Source: Hydractinia symbiolongicarpus
Taxonomy: Eukaryota; Cnidaria; Hydrozoa; Anthoathecata; Hydractiniidae
NCBI RefSeq assembly: GCF_029227915.1
Contig: NC_079889.1
Span: 11,036,001-11,100,000 of the forward strand
Reading direction: 5' to 3'
DNA length: 64,000 nucleotides
This document shows positions 24,942-37,100 of this stretch, piece after piece. The notes under the pieces are model-generated. The model made no database searches and was not told the DNA's origin. It worked only from the letters and a program-made list of their open reading frames with translations. Both the position numbers and the translations under genes were made by a program. Positions within the stretch are counted from its first letter, which is position 1. Each line of letters opens with the position of its first letter.

Positions 24942-25313
24942 ATGGCGCCGTAGATTAGTGGTTATGGCGCCGTAGATTAGTGGTTATAGCTCTCGTACTC
25001 TGTGCGGGAGACCGGGGTTCGATTCCTCTTGACGGCGATTCAACATGGGCGAGTGAATGTTACCATAGCCCCGGGTTAACCCAAGCCATGTGAGGGAAAT
25101 TGGGAAGATGGCACACTGTGTGGGCCGTTGGATGTTGCCGGGAGTTGTCTAGTAGAGCGCGGGCTCTAATTGGGTCTGCGTAGCTCAAAATGAGCATTAA
25201 ATACTCTAGGACTCTCCATCTACGCCATGGCCCCTCCTGGAAATAATAGACAGGGTATATCCCTCGATATTTGTGAGGCTAGCCATGTAAAATATGCACA
25301 TCTATCTATCTAT
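24942..25313 (+). mobile_element. tRNA-derived SINE, left arm of palindrome
   Basis: The head has a tRNA-Asp-like Pol III promoter: A-box region TAGATTAGTGGTTATAGC, then GCGGGAGACC and a perfect B box GGTTCGATTCC. A body of about 270 bp follows and ends in a (TCTA)n tail. The first 22 bases are duplicated in tandem at the 5' end (24942-24963 and 24964-24985). An inverted, nearly identical copy follows after about 40 bp; another copy is at 56919-57243. Confidence 0.9.
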
Positions 25314-25353
25314 TGACGTTTTGGCCCTTGTCCGGAGCTAGTCAGGGCGCAGA

Positions 25354-25704
25354 GATAGATAGATAGATGTGCATATTTTACATGGCTAGCCTCACAAATA
25401 TCGAGGGATATACCCTGTCTATTATTTCCAGGAGGGGCCATGGCGTAGATGGAGAGTCCTAGAGTATTTAATGCTCATTTTGAGCTACGCAGACCCAATT
25501 AGAGCCCGCGCTCTACTAGACAACTCCCGGCAACATCCAACGGCCCACACAGTGTGCCATCTTCCCAATTTCCCTCACATGGCTTGGGTTAACCCGGGGC
25601 TATGGTAACATTCACTCGCCCAAGTTGAATCGCCGTCAAGAGGAATCGAACCCCGGTCTCCCGCACAGAGTACGAGAGCTATAACCACTAATCTACGGCG
25701 CCAT
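25354..25704 (-). mobile_element. tRNA-derived SINE, right arm of palindrome
   Basis: Reverse-complement copy of the SINE at 24964-25313, differing at very few positions (for example AACATGGG against AACTTGGG). The pair is separated by about 40 bp containing GACGTTTTGGCCCTTG. Same B box GGTTCGATTCC on the minus strand. Confidence 0.9.
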
Positions 25705-26459
25705 AAAGAAAAAAATACTAGCTAAGGAGACAAAACTTACGACTATAGCTATATGTTAATATAAGATAGTAATGCATTGTTCCCGGTGGTCTTTGAGATA
25801 AAACCTAATGCTCCCATAAAAAAAAGTGACCGCCAAGGGGGCGTTAAATAAAAGCGGACCACACGTACCAACCAGTAAAAGAAAATGGTATAAGAATCGT
25901 GGATGGCGCGAACTTGGGAAAACACTTAACCAAAAAGCTGTTTTTCCTAAGTGCTGCGATTTTATTTCTTTTTCTTATCATTAATTTGAATATACTTATA
26001 AGCCCTGAATTATATTTTACACAAAATTTTAAAAATTTATTTACACGATAGCGTTTAAAGTGAAAGTTTTAAATTTTTGTTAAGCCTTTTTTGAATTTCT
26101 GTACTTAATGACATTGACAATGTATAGCTGGAGCTAGCCATAGCTATATCTTTTCCGTTGAATATGAAGGGTCACAAAGGTGCTTTTTTAAATATAAATG
26201 ATTCATAGATCAAGAGTCATTTAACAAAATTTCCCTGAAATGACATAAAGGGGCTGTTCTGCCCAATCTTAGGACGCTGCCCAATCTTTGGACATAAAAT
26301 TGCCCAGTCTTAAGACTGGGCAGGGCGTCACAAGCTTGGGCAAAAGACCATGTTAGGCCCACCTTTGGCGCCTTTAAGATCTTAAAGAAGGGGTGTACCA
26401 CACAACCTCTGTTTTTTGCAAGTTCCAACAAACATTCTCGTGTTTTGATAATATTTAAA
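25705..26459. other. Gene-free stretch
   Basis: Nothing recognised apart from a short duplicated phrase, GCCCAATCTTAGGAC and GCCCAATCTTTGGAC, near 26258-26295. Confidence 0.4.
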
Positions 26460-26464
26460 CAATA

Positions 26465-26695
26465 TATTGCCGTTTTATGTTCTTAAACTTTTAAAATGCG
26501 ATCTAACAAAGTTTTTTCATCGCCATTCTTCGTTCTAAAATTTGTAAAACACGATCTAACGAAGCTGCTTTTCGTTTTTAAACTTTTAAAATGCAATCTA
26601 AAAAACATTTCTATCGGTGCTTTTTGTTTATAAACTTTTAAAATGCAATCTTAAAAAAATATTTCTATCACCGCAGACAGATTTAACTTTTCTAG
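26465..26695 (-). repeat. Inverted outlier copies of the 53-bp repeat
   Basis: Four diverged units with CTTTTAAAATGCGATCTAA and ATTTCTATCG-type pieces, which are the reverse complement of the repeat array at 27485-28190. They lie outside the TIR-bounded element and in the opposite orientation. Confidence 0.7.
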
Positions 26696-27084
26696 ACAAA
26701 TGACATTTCGTAAAAATACAATCGAAAAAGTATACACCAAGCAAAAACTATGAATATTGATAAAACCTGAAACAAACAAATTAACTTTAATCAAGGACTT
26801 TTTGAAAAGAAAAAAAATTAACAAACCTTTTCATACTATTGTGTATGACTGGAAGTAATATTTATATTGACACCATTACATTTTGAAGTTATGCAACCTC
26901 CTTCCCAACGCTTCTCTTTTTTATACCAGGATGGCATGACAAACATGTCCCCTTTAAAAAGATTGTCATAAAAAAGTTTGCACCAAGTTTTTAAAATATT
27001 TTGGCTAAAAATTCTAAATAATAAATATTGTATGATATAATTATTTTATCTTCCTTAAAAACCTTTTTCATATGCACGTTCCTA

Positions 27085-28923
27085 CAGTACAGTCCAGATG
27101 TAAGCGTACGCGTACGCTCAAGTTTCACACCTTTTTCTCGGAGGCGGTAGTTGTTTGTCTTTTGTTCTTATTAATTATCTTGCGAGTCTTGTAAGTCATT
27201 AACTTGCGCGTAATAAACAAAAGATTATCGAAGAAAAAATAGCTTATTATAACTGCGCGTAACTATTGTTAAATAGTGTTAACATAACTATTCCCAATAG
27301 CATAATTGCAAATGTTATCAACTCTATCAATGTGACACGAAGAGCCATTGTTTAATATTTTTATTAAACAAATGTTTTGCGTGGAAACTAAATAAACTAG
27401 CGAGAAGGCATTGTTGGTTGCGCAGGTTAAATAAAGCTTTTAAGAGATAGAAATTATTATATTTTGACAAAGAATGAAACTTTAATTTTAATAGAAATGT
27501 TTTTTAGATCGCATTTTAAAAGTTTAAAACGAAAAACGGCGATAGAAATGTTTTTTTAGATCGCATTTTAAAAGTTTAAAAACGACAAACGGCGATAGAA
27601 ATGTTTTTTTAGATCGCATTTTAAAAGTTTAAAAACTAAAAACGGCGATAGAAATGTTTTTTTAGATCGCATTTTAAAAGTTTAAAAACGAAAAACGGCG
27701 ATAGAAATGTTTTTTTAGATCGCATTTTTAAAGTTTAAAAACTAAAAACGGCGATAGAAATGTTTTTTTAGATCGCATTTTAAAAGTATAAGAACGACAA
27801 ACGGCGATAGAAATGTTTTTTTAGATCGCATTTTAAAAGTTTAAAAACTAAAAACGGCGATAGAAATGTTTTTTTAGATCGCATTTTAAAAGTATAAGAA
27901 CGACAAACGGCGATAGAAATGTTTTTTAAGATCGCATTTTAAAAGTTTAAAAACTAAAAACGGCGATAGAAATGTTTTTTTAGATCGCATTTTCAAAGTT
28001 TTAAAACGGAAAACGGCGATAGAAATGTTTTTTTTTAGATCGCATTTTAAAAGTTAAAAACGAAAAACGGCGATAGAAAAGCTTCGTTATATCACATTTT
28101 AAAAGTTTAATAACGAAGAGCGGCGATAGAAATGATTTTTTAGAAAATTAAAGAACGAAGAACGGCGATAGGAAAGCTTCGTTAGATAGTGTTTTAAGTA
28201 TTTAAAATGTTATCAACTCTATCATGGCGATCCATTGTTTGATAGTTTATAAAATAAAAGATTTGCGTGAAAACTAAATAGACAGCGAGATGCATTGTTT
28301 AAATCTTTTAAGAGATAGAGCTGTTGCGCTGGAAAAAAACAAAGACAATGTTTTTAACAATAAAATGTAGGTGATACTATAAAACGTCAAAAGTTATATT
28401 TTTAGATTTTTTCTTTCTTCGGTATTAAAATTTAATCTGTTTTCGAAATCTTATCGCGAAGGGAAAAGTCCCGAACTTAGGGTTTTCCTGTTTGCGTTGC
28501 TAAACGTTGCTTTTTATAAAAAGAACTTTTAAAAGTTTCGCATGTTAAAAAATATATTTCGACGATAAAGAAATATTACTAAAAGTTTTAAAAGTAGCAT
28601 TAGTTTTTTTAAAAATATTTAGATCATTGCATTTCTTGTTTTTTAAAAGAGCTTGTGTTTTTTAAATATATCAGATTAAAATCGCGTTACTATAATTAGT
28701 TTCGTTGTTAAAAAAAATTAAAATTCAATGGCCTTCGCGTTTAATTTTTTCTCGCGCAGAGTATTGTTTTTAAACAATGTTTCTTGCTATGCTTTTGTTC
28801 TTAACACGAAGCAATTATTTTCGCGCAATTTGAATAGAACTCGCTATCCTATTGTTTTTTTTAATGAAAGCAATTATTTTTGCAAGTTGAGCGTACGCGT
28901 ACGCTTACATCTGGACTGTACTG
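27085..28923. mobile_element. 1.84-kb TIR DNA transposon, Tc1/mariner-like, non-autonomous
   Basis: A perfect 37-bp terminal inverted repeat beginning CAGTACAGTCCAGATGTAAG lies at 27085-27121 and 28887-28923, flanked by TA on both sides (27083-27084 and 28924-28925). Elements that start CAGT between TA duplications are typical of Tc1/mariner. There is no transposase reading frame; the interior is an array of 53-bp repeats (27485-28190) bracketed by diverged direct repeats (27312-27460 and 28206-28330). Non-autonomous, presumably mobilised in trans if at all. Confidence 0.85.
27485..28190 (+). repeat. 53-bp tandem array, about 13 copies
   Basis: Unit of 53 bp containing CGGCGATAGAAATG, then a T run, AGATCGCATTTTAAAAG and TTTAAAAAC. 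The first copies differ by a few bases; the last two (from about 28080) carry GCTTCGTTA in place of TTTTTTTAGA and are more diverged. It fills the middle of the TIR element. Confidence 0.92.
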
Positions 28924-28925
28924 TA

Positions 28926-31187
28926 ATTTTCGTAACAAGCGGTTAAGATCTTCCACATAACTCTAAACTTATGATTTGGGGACGATGTTCATTCTCTTGC
29001 ACACTATCATAATATCAAAGAAAAAATCTTTCACTGAGTCTATGATTCCGCTACTATACTGCTGCACTAAGATGTAAAGATCATCAGTTTAAAATATTGT
29101 GAACCGAAATGATATGCTAAGTAAAACGAAAAAAAAGCAAAAAAAATGCTTTAGAAGTTTCTCTTGAAATACAATGGAAAGATATGTTGTATTATTGCGC
29201 AAAGATTGTACTCCTCACTTACATCTCTTATGTGTTCTACATGTGAGTGTGATCGTTACTTTCAGTAAACTTCTATTGGCTGCAGAGAAAACAATGTAGT
29301 TCTCAATAATTAGTATAATCTCCTTTCTGATCTTTTTTTGAGAACCTTAATTATATTTCTTAAAGCAATGTTACAAAATTATGGTGTTTTTCTCCAACAC
29401 TTGTTCAGTATATTTTTATCTGTGTAAATCATAACTTGCATCACATAAGCAAATTCGCCCTTATGAATTCAGCATTTTTAAAACAGTGTGGACATTGATA
29501 AGAAAATGTAAATTTTAATAAAATGTTTGGCTTTTTGTGGAGATACTAGATCAGAAAGAAACTAATAATTATTGAATTCTTTATCCACACTAAATATATT
29601 TTAGATACAAGAAAAAATTTTTTAGGTGGAAGGTCTCTTTTAAGTAAAATTTAAAATAATAAAGCAAATATAAAGTGACATTTTCTTGTGTTTACAACAT
29701 GCTTTCTCATCTGTGGCAATTTTTTAGAATTAAACCCAGTTTAACGTCACCTAAAAGGAAAAAGACCCTTGAACATGTTGTCACAAAACATGAAACTTGT
29801 GAATTAAAATATGTTCTTGTGCTATACCTTTTTTCAATAAGAATATAGAAGTCAAGAGCCAGAAAGCATTCTTTTTTCATCCTTCTAAACAGGTAAGAAA
29901 CAACATGCTGCGTGAATATTATTAACAGAGTCGATACTCTTCCAAAACGAGTTTTGATAGGAAGAACACTTTTTATTAGATTTTTTCATCAACTCTGGCA
30001 TAAAGCCTGTTACAATTTTTAATCTCAGCCTATGTGGTCTTTTCGTTTGAGCAAAGACCCTGTATAAAATCTGGTATAGTTGTGCGTTCTTTTTTTTTTA
30101 TTGCACTGTGCCTAGGACTTCTGTATTACACACTTTTTTTTATAAATTCTAACCAGGATGGCCATTATTCTAATTTAATAGTTTGTTATTATTCTCTATT
30201 GTTCTAAACAAAAGACCTATTGTTTTTAACTTTAAATCCCAGTCTGATATTTTTATAAGTGAAAAAGCATGTAGCATACGCTACATGCTTCCATATTACG
30301 TGAATGTTTTATTACGTGAACGTCTTAATTACGTGATTTCATTTTTCTCACTAAATTTCTCTGTTCAGTGGCAACACTGGATGGCTATGAAATGATATCT
30401 GGTGCCTTATAAGTCTAGGATCTACCATATAACCAATTTCACTGGTACCCAACTTTGTTTATTTTACAGTACAGACAGCCTAAACATCTGCTGAGTAGCT
30501 CATCGATGAGAAAACTTTTGTGTGGTGTGTATGTCATTTTAATCTATTGTTATCTTCAAAATTATTCATGTTTAAGAAAAAAATTTCATCGCCACGTAAC
30601 TCTCCTCCACAGATTCTCTTTGGTAATTTGCTTCACCAAGTTTTTCTAATGTTGCGTCTGGTTTTTAAGCAATAAAAAAGGGACATGGCGATGTTTAAGG
30701 CAGCCACTAGCTACATCTGAAGCAAGTTGCCAAATATTGCAATCATTTTATTCATAAAATAAAATAGGCTTTACAAATAATTCCAGTGGATCTCACATTT
30801 GAAGAAACACATCACAAAATTGAGACATTAATCAGGAAACTAGGAAGTTTCAACCGATTCCTTTTTTTGCTTGACCCACGCAAATGCCAGCCTCGTTTAC
30901 CAGTATTTTTGCAAAGTTTTTTAAAGGGATGGCTTATAGTCAAAACCATAAAGTTAGAGTTGCTAGATTGTCAGTAGAGACGTTTGTTTAGATAAAATAC
31001 ACTATATTGGTATGATGCAGAAATTTGCAGGCTTCTATTTTTCTCTGTGCGCTATTTCCTACTTGCCGTACGGTCTGCCTGAACCTCTGGGCGTTGCATG
31101 AAGTTTACCCTCAGTCACAAAAAAGTTTGAATGCTAGACTTTAATCACCATGCTGATATGTTTTGGATAAAATTATAGATAGTACTA
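28926..31187. other. Intergenic, 5' flank of ZW10
   Basis: No gene with recognisable domains. A hairpin GAAAAAGCATGTAGC/GCTACATGCTTCC lies near 30260-30292. An upstream non-coding or N-terminal ZW10 exon could lie here, but I cannot place one. Confidence 0.4.
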
Positions 31188-34100
31188 ATGGCTGATGTTG
31201 ATGGACAAGTAAAAACAGTATCACAAAAGGCTGAGCATATTAAGGTGAGTTTACAAATGTTTAATGTTCCATTTTCACACATTGATTGTTTATATAAATC
31301 CTTATCTAGTCACAAAAACCCTGTAAGTTATTACCTCTCACTTTAGAAAAAAATTGTGTAGCAGTGTTTGGAATAATGTCTAAAAATATTTTTAGGACAT
31401 CAATGCTTTTGTGACATCATCTATGAGACGCTTATACCTCTAGCTTTGCATCTCTAGGGTAACTTGGAATCTATCTGAAGACAACACAATACCTGCCTGA
31501 ATTAACAAGCTCGCAATGTTATTATTTCAAATATACCATTTTAAATATTCTATTGCTTCCAAAACAAAAAGGTCATTACCATTATTTGATTGGTTAATAC
31601 AATTGGTATGCAGAAAAATATGACTTTCTGTCCACATTCATCTCTTTTTCTTTCATTTCCATTTTGTGGAAAGATTTTTATTTTAAACTCCTTCCCTACG
31701 GTGATCATAAAATGAACAAACTTTTATTCAGTTAAATTGCTCAGGTTGTTTGTTTGATAGCATGAAAGATGGTTGTGGTTCGGTTGTGTTCGAGGAGTTT
31801 TCTAACAAACTTTTAACCCCCATCAACTGCATTTAAACAATTAGTAACACACATACTTTATATGTTTTAGGCAACCATATACCAAGCGATACACAAAGAA
31901 TACAGTGATTTCTTTCCAAGTAAAAGTCAAAACGATTTGTTGAAGTTGGTGAAACCATTACTTAAAGATGTTCAAAGAATAGAGGAGCGATTTGAGGTTG
32001 GAATCTTTTATTATTCTTTTAGCTTTTATATGTTCCCCTAAGTTGAAGACTGTATTCAGGTATGTTAGAATTTTCCTGTGTTACTCAATACTATCATTAT
32101 TTTTTGATGTACTTTTGTTTAATTTATACAGAATGAGGTACAGCCGAAAATTCGTGCAGCAACAACGCAACACAAAGATTTACTGGTTGCACATAAAAAC
32201 ACAAAGGAGATTGTAAATCTGCTTGAAAAACTCTGTACTGTAAGTATAAACACCAAGAAGATTAATTTTTCTCGATTTTTATTGGTTACAAGTTGAAAAG
32301 AATTGAGGAGAATAATTGGGTCAGAAAGTGCAGAGACTTGATAGTTCATAGCGCAAAGTCCAGGGGTAGACCAAGAAACACTTAGCAGGATGTAATAAGG
32401 ACAGACTTGATGCAGAGGAATTTGAGTTTAGATCTAACACAGTCTAGATCAGATTGAAAGAGGGTTATTAAGGGTTATTACCCTGTCCAACCCATGCTAG
32501 CATGGAAAACGAACGTTAAGCCGAGAATGACAATGACAAGTCTTCAGCCCTTAAAATTAGATATTTTTTACGTCGGCAATAAAACTGCCGACGTGAGATG
32601 CATTTCAACTGATTTGCGTCGGCATTGCGTCTGCATTTTTTTTATAGTAAAATTTTCCAGCTGGCAAAAACTTTCGTCATTCACCTTGTATTGGGGCTAG
32701 ACCTCGCATAAATTCGATGTATTGATCTCCGAAGACGATGACAAATGGAAACGGAGTACAAGTCCCATTGACCCACCTTCCTGATGGTGTACTTCGTTAA
32801 GTTAATAGTTCACTACCAACTGATTTTCTATATGTTTCGAGACGAACTCATTAGAAAGTAGTTAGGGTTAGGGTTAGGGTTAGGGTTAGGGTTAGCCTAA
32901 CCCTAACCCTAACCCTAACCCTAACGAAAATGCTTGTCCCGACACAGTTCACCATGAAGCAAAACTGTACAGGGGGCTCAATTTATAGAGTCTTAACAGA
33001 ACATCTCTCCTCACAAAACCGAGGGCAGGGCTGACTTATTGCCTGCTGTGTCGTGTGGGAGAGAGAACTTCCGGACTTCTTTTTAATACGATATACAATT
33101 TTTCGATTATTATTATTACGAATCGAATGGCACCACGGTATTTCTGTTACATGAATAATTTTAATGATAATGACCTAACTTACTCAAAATCAAGTGTAAT
33201 TATTCTTCAGTTGCAATGAGTGGAAGAAGCGCAAACAATACCACAGTTAACATTATTTGATTTTGCTTGCCACAGTTCCTTTCAAATTTTCATTATTTTT
33301 GTTGTTTTGATAATGACATTTACAAACTTTGCAAAGCACTTTAGCAATTTCATTAGAGTCATTTTCTGATTCAAACCCTAACTCAGGAAAATTCCACAAA
33401 AGAACTGTTTTCTTTTTCACCATGTTTACTTTTTCACCATGTTTACTTTTTTATTCTATTTTCGTGAATTCAGGAAATTATACCATCCGTCAGTTTCCAG
33501 TGAAAAAAACCACCCGCCGAATACTGTGTACATTCCCGTGTGCATTCCCATGTGGAGACCTGGTTTCTTTTAGGATAAGGAAGGAAAGGCTTTAATATTA
33601 CAAAGAATAATATGCGATCAGTTGAAAAGTTTGTTTTTCAAAAAAAATGGTAGTAGAAACCAGGTTATAATACATGAACAGGTACGATAGAAATATACAT
33701 GAGCACATGTTCTTAAAAGTCCGCCAAAATAAAAATTAATTCTTTGTTAAGTTTTCTCGATTTTTATTGGTTACAAGTTGGAAAGAATTGAGGAGAATAA
33801 TTTGGTCAGAAAGTGCAGAGACTTGATAGTTCATAGCGCAAAGTCCAGGGGTAGACCAAGAAACACTTAGCAGGATGTAATAAGGACAGACTTGATGCAG
33901 AGGAATTTGAGTTTAGATCTAACACAGTCTAGATCAGATTGAAAGAGGGTTATTAAGGGTTATTACCCTGTCCAACCCATGCTAGCATGGAAAACGAACG
34001 TTAAGCCGAGAATGACAATGACAAGTCTTCAGCCCTTAAAATTAGATATTTTTTACGTCGGCAATAAAACTGCCGACGTGAGATGCATTTCAACTGATTT

Positions 34101-37100
34101 GCGTCGGCATTGCGTCTGCATTTTTTTTATAGTAAAATTTTCCAGCTGGCAAAAACTTTCGTCATTCACCTTGTATTGGGGCTAGACCTCGCATAAATTC
34201 GATGTATTGATCTCCGAAGACGATGACAAATGGAAACGGAGTACAAGTCCCATTGACCCACCTTCCTGATGGTGTACTTCGTTAAGTTAATAGTTCACTA
34301 CCAACTGATTTTCTATATGTTTCGAGACAAACTCATTAGAAAGTAGTTAGGGTTAGGGTTAGGGTTAGGGTTAGCCTAACCCTAACCCTAACCCTAACCC
34401 TAACGAAAATGCTTGTCCCGACACAGTTCACCATGAAGCAAAACTGTACAGGGGGCTCAATTTATAGAGTCTTAACAGAACATCTCTCCTCACAAAACCG
34501 AGGGCAGGGCTGACTTATTGCCTGCTGTTCTTTTTAATACGATATACAATTTTTCGATTATTATTATTACGAATCGAATGGCACCACGGTATTTCTGTTA
34601 CATGAATAATTTTAATGATAATGACCTAACTTACTCAAAATCAAGTGTAATTATTCTTCAGTTGCAATGAGTGGAAGAAGCGCAAACAATACCACAGTTA
34701 ACATTATTTGATTTTGCTTGCCACAGTTCCTTTCAAATTTTCATTATTTTTGTTGTTTTGATAATGACATTTACAAACTTTGCAAAGCACTTTAGCAATT
34801 TCATTAGAGTCATTTTCTGATTCAAACCCTAACTCAGGAAAATTCCACAAAAGAACTGTTTTCTTTTTCACCATGTTTACTTTTTCACCATGTTTACTTT
34901 TTTATTCTATTTTCGTGAATTCAGGAAATTATACCATCCGTCAGTTTCCAGTGAAAAAAACCACCCGCCGAATACTGTGTACATTCCCGTGTGCATTCCC
35001 ATGTGGAGACCTGGTTTCTTTTAGGATAAGGAAGGAAAGGCTTTAATATTACAAAGAATAATATGCGATCAGTTGAAAAGTTTGTTTTTCAAAAAAAATG
35101 GTAGTAGAAACCAGGTTATAATACATGAACAGGTACGATAGAAATATACATGAGCACATGTTCTTAAAAGTCCGCCAAAATAAAAATTAATTCTTTGTTA
35201 AGTTTTTTCTTCGTTGATGTTGAAAATAAGTTGTTGTTTTTAAAAATTTCACAACAAAATTACGTCGGCAATTTTTTTGCCGACGCAAATACGGTATTTT
35301 CTTATTTTACGTCGGCTATCACGTCGGCAGTGCCGAATGCCGACGCTAATTTTAAGGGCTGAAGTCTTTTATTTAATGTTTATGTTTTAGTGTCATCGAG
35401 AATTATCAGCATGCAAGAGTACTCCGTTGAATCAGTATGTGAAATCTGCAAAACATCTAGAAGTTGTGGTATAATTTTCATTATTGTTTTATTGTGTTCT
35501 TTTGGGCACTCACACTTTATTTCTTAAAGCATCACCTTCTGATTGACTAATTATTATCATGTCAGTCTTGTCATTCTTCGCGTGCGATCATACCCGCACA
35601 CTCCACACACCTGAAACAGAATTGGGTGTGCTGTTTATAGATCTTATTTGCATGCGTAAAACTAATATCATACATGCAAAATTGAAGACCTATTATAGAA
35701 ACTTAAAACTGAGATGCCTGACAAAAACCAATTTTCGGTGTTTTACCAACCGTCTAGCCCTTTCTCCATTGCCATAAGTGACTATGTATTCCATTGTCTT
35801 AAAAAGACACAATATTGTTTCAATATTGTATTATATATTTAATATTCATTTAATTTTTAATGAAGAAAATTTTTTGTTTATAGAAAAAAGAATTGGATGA
35901 GTTGTTGTCTAAAAGTTGTGATGTAAAAATATTTAAAGTAGTGAGGGTATGAGTTCATTTTTATCTGATATTACTTTTTTTTTCTCCGCCCCCTTAGTCC
36001 TCTCAAAGACCATTAGTTTCCTCGCCCCTTAGTCTCCCAACCCCTAAGCAAAGGTATTTTCCTGACGATTGTTGGCTCTGGTCAAGCCAATTATCAATTT
36101 CCCCTGACTGTATGTAAGTATTTTTACTCACTGTTCTGAGAAAACTGCACCAAACCAGAAATCATACCTCATTACCGAAATTGAAAGAAAACTTTTAACT
36201 CACTGACCTAAGAGTGCTGTGATTTCTTAAATTTCCATTTTCTAAATGTTTTATAGTACAATCAACCCTAACACTAACACCCTAACACCCCCCCCCCCCC
36301 TCCCTAAGATAGTGTCAAAAATTCCATTCCCCCAGGCTTTAACTATGACCAAATTTTTCCTTTGCTCCCCCTCTCCCGCAGTAGACTAAAGGGACTATGG
36401 CCTATGTTTATGGTATTAGTAGCCCTTAAAATATCCCTTTTTCTGCAAAAACCCATGGAAAAGTCAAATTTCTTATTCTTTGTGTAGATAATTTATCTCG
36501 TCACAATTGCTTTTTTTTATCAAATAAAGTCACAGTACAAATGCTCCTAGAATCCTTTCCTTTTTTAGGAGAGATTTTTTAGTTTACTTTTTAGTATACT
36601 TAACTACTGAGTCAAGAGTTATTCTTTGTTGATAATAAAAATAGTAAAAAAATTAAAATACAGCATTTTCAGACAAAAAGTTGTTGCCATTAGAACGAAT
36701 ATGCTGAACAACAAACCCGAGTTATGTGCCATCTTTATGATGCATGGTCATCTTTATTTGAATGGTCAACATCAACAAGTGCGTCATGGGACTCAATGGA
36801 GGGACATTTAAAAACATCATTAAAGATAGATTTGAGTGGTGAGTATGTATGTGTAAATAAAACTATCAAACTAATACTCGTTTCCATTTTTTGAATAATA
36901 AGGGTAAAATGATTTTTTATATCAAAACTTGTTGATAGGTTGTTAATAAACCATTGAAGGGCAAGGCATTACTTGAAATTTTTAGACAGAGTGGAATTCG
37001 AACCCATGCAATTTAAACTTCCTATTGGCCATAGTCAACAAAGATTGATAGTTAACTAAATTTAGGCTGGAGTGACAAGTTAGTCCATGGACGGATGATA

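Larger units (their letters stand above)
32542..35364. mobile_element. TIR element inserted in a LINE tail, internally duplicated
   Basis: CTTCAGCCCTTAAAATTAG at 32542-32560 (and again at 34027-34045) is the inverse of CTAATTTTAAGGGCTGAAG at 35346-35364. Subterminal CGTCGGCA/TGCCGACG motifs occur next to both ends. GTC flanks both termini and could be a 3-bp target duplication or part of the TIR. No transposase frame. The tandem duplication copied the left TIR together with some flank, so the element now has two left ends and one right end. Confidence 0.7.

Noticed and set aside
24964-25035. tRNA-Asp gene
   Set aside because: The B box is perfect, but the sequence continues into a repeated 270-bp body and has copies at 25354 and 56919, so it is a SINE.
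30786-30977. Possible ZW10 upstream coding exon after TTCCAG
   Set aside because: The peptide does not resemble the N-terminus of ZW10 proteins, and no donor in a matching phase joins it to 31179.
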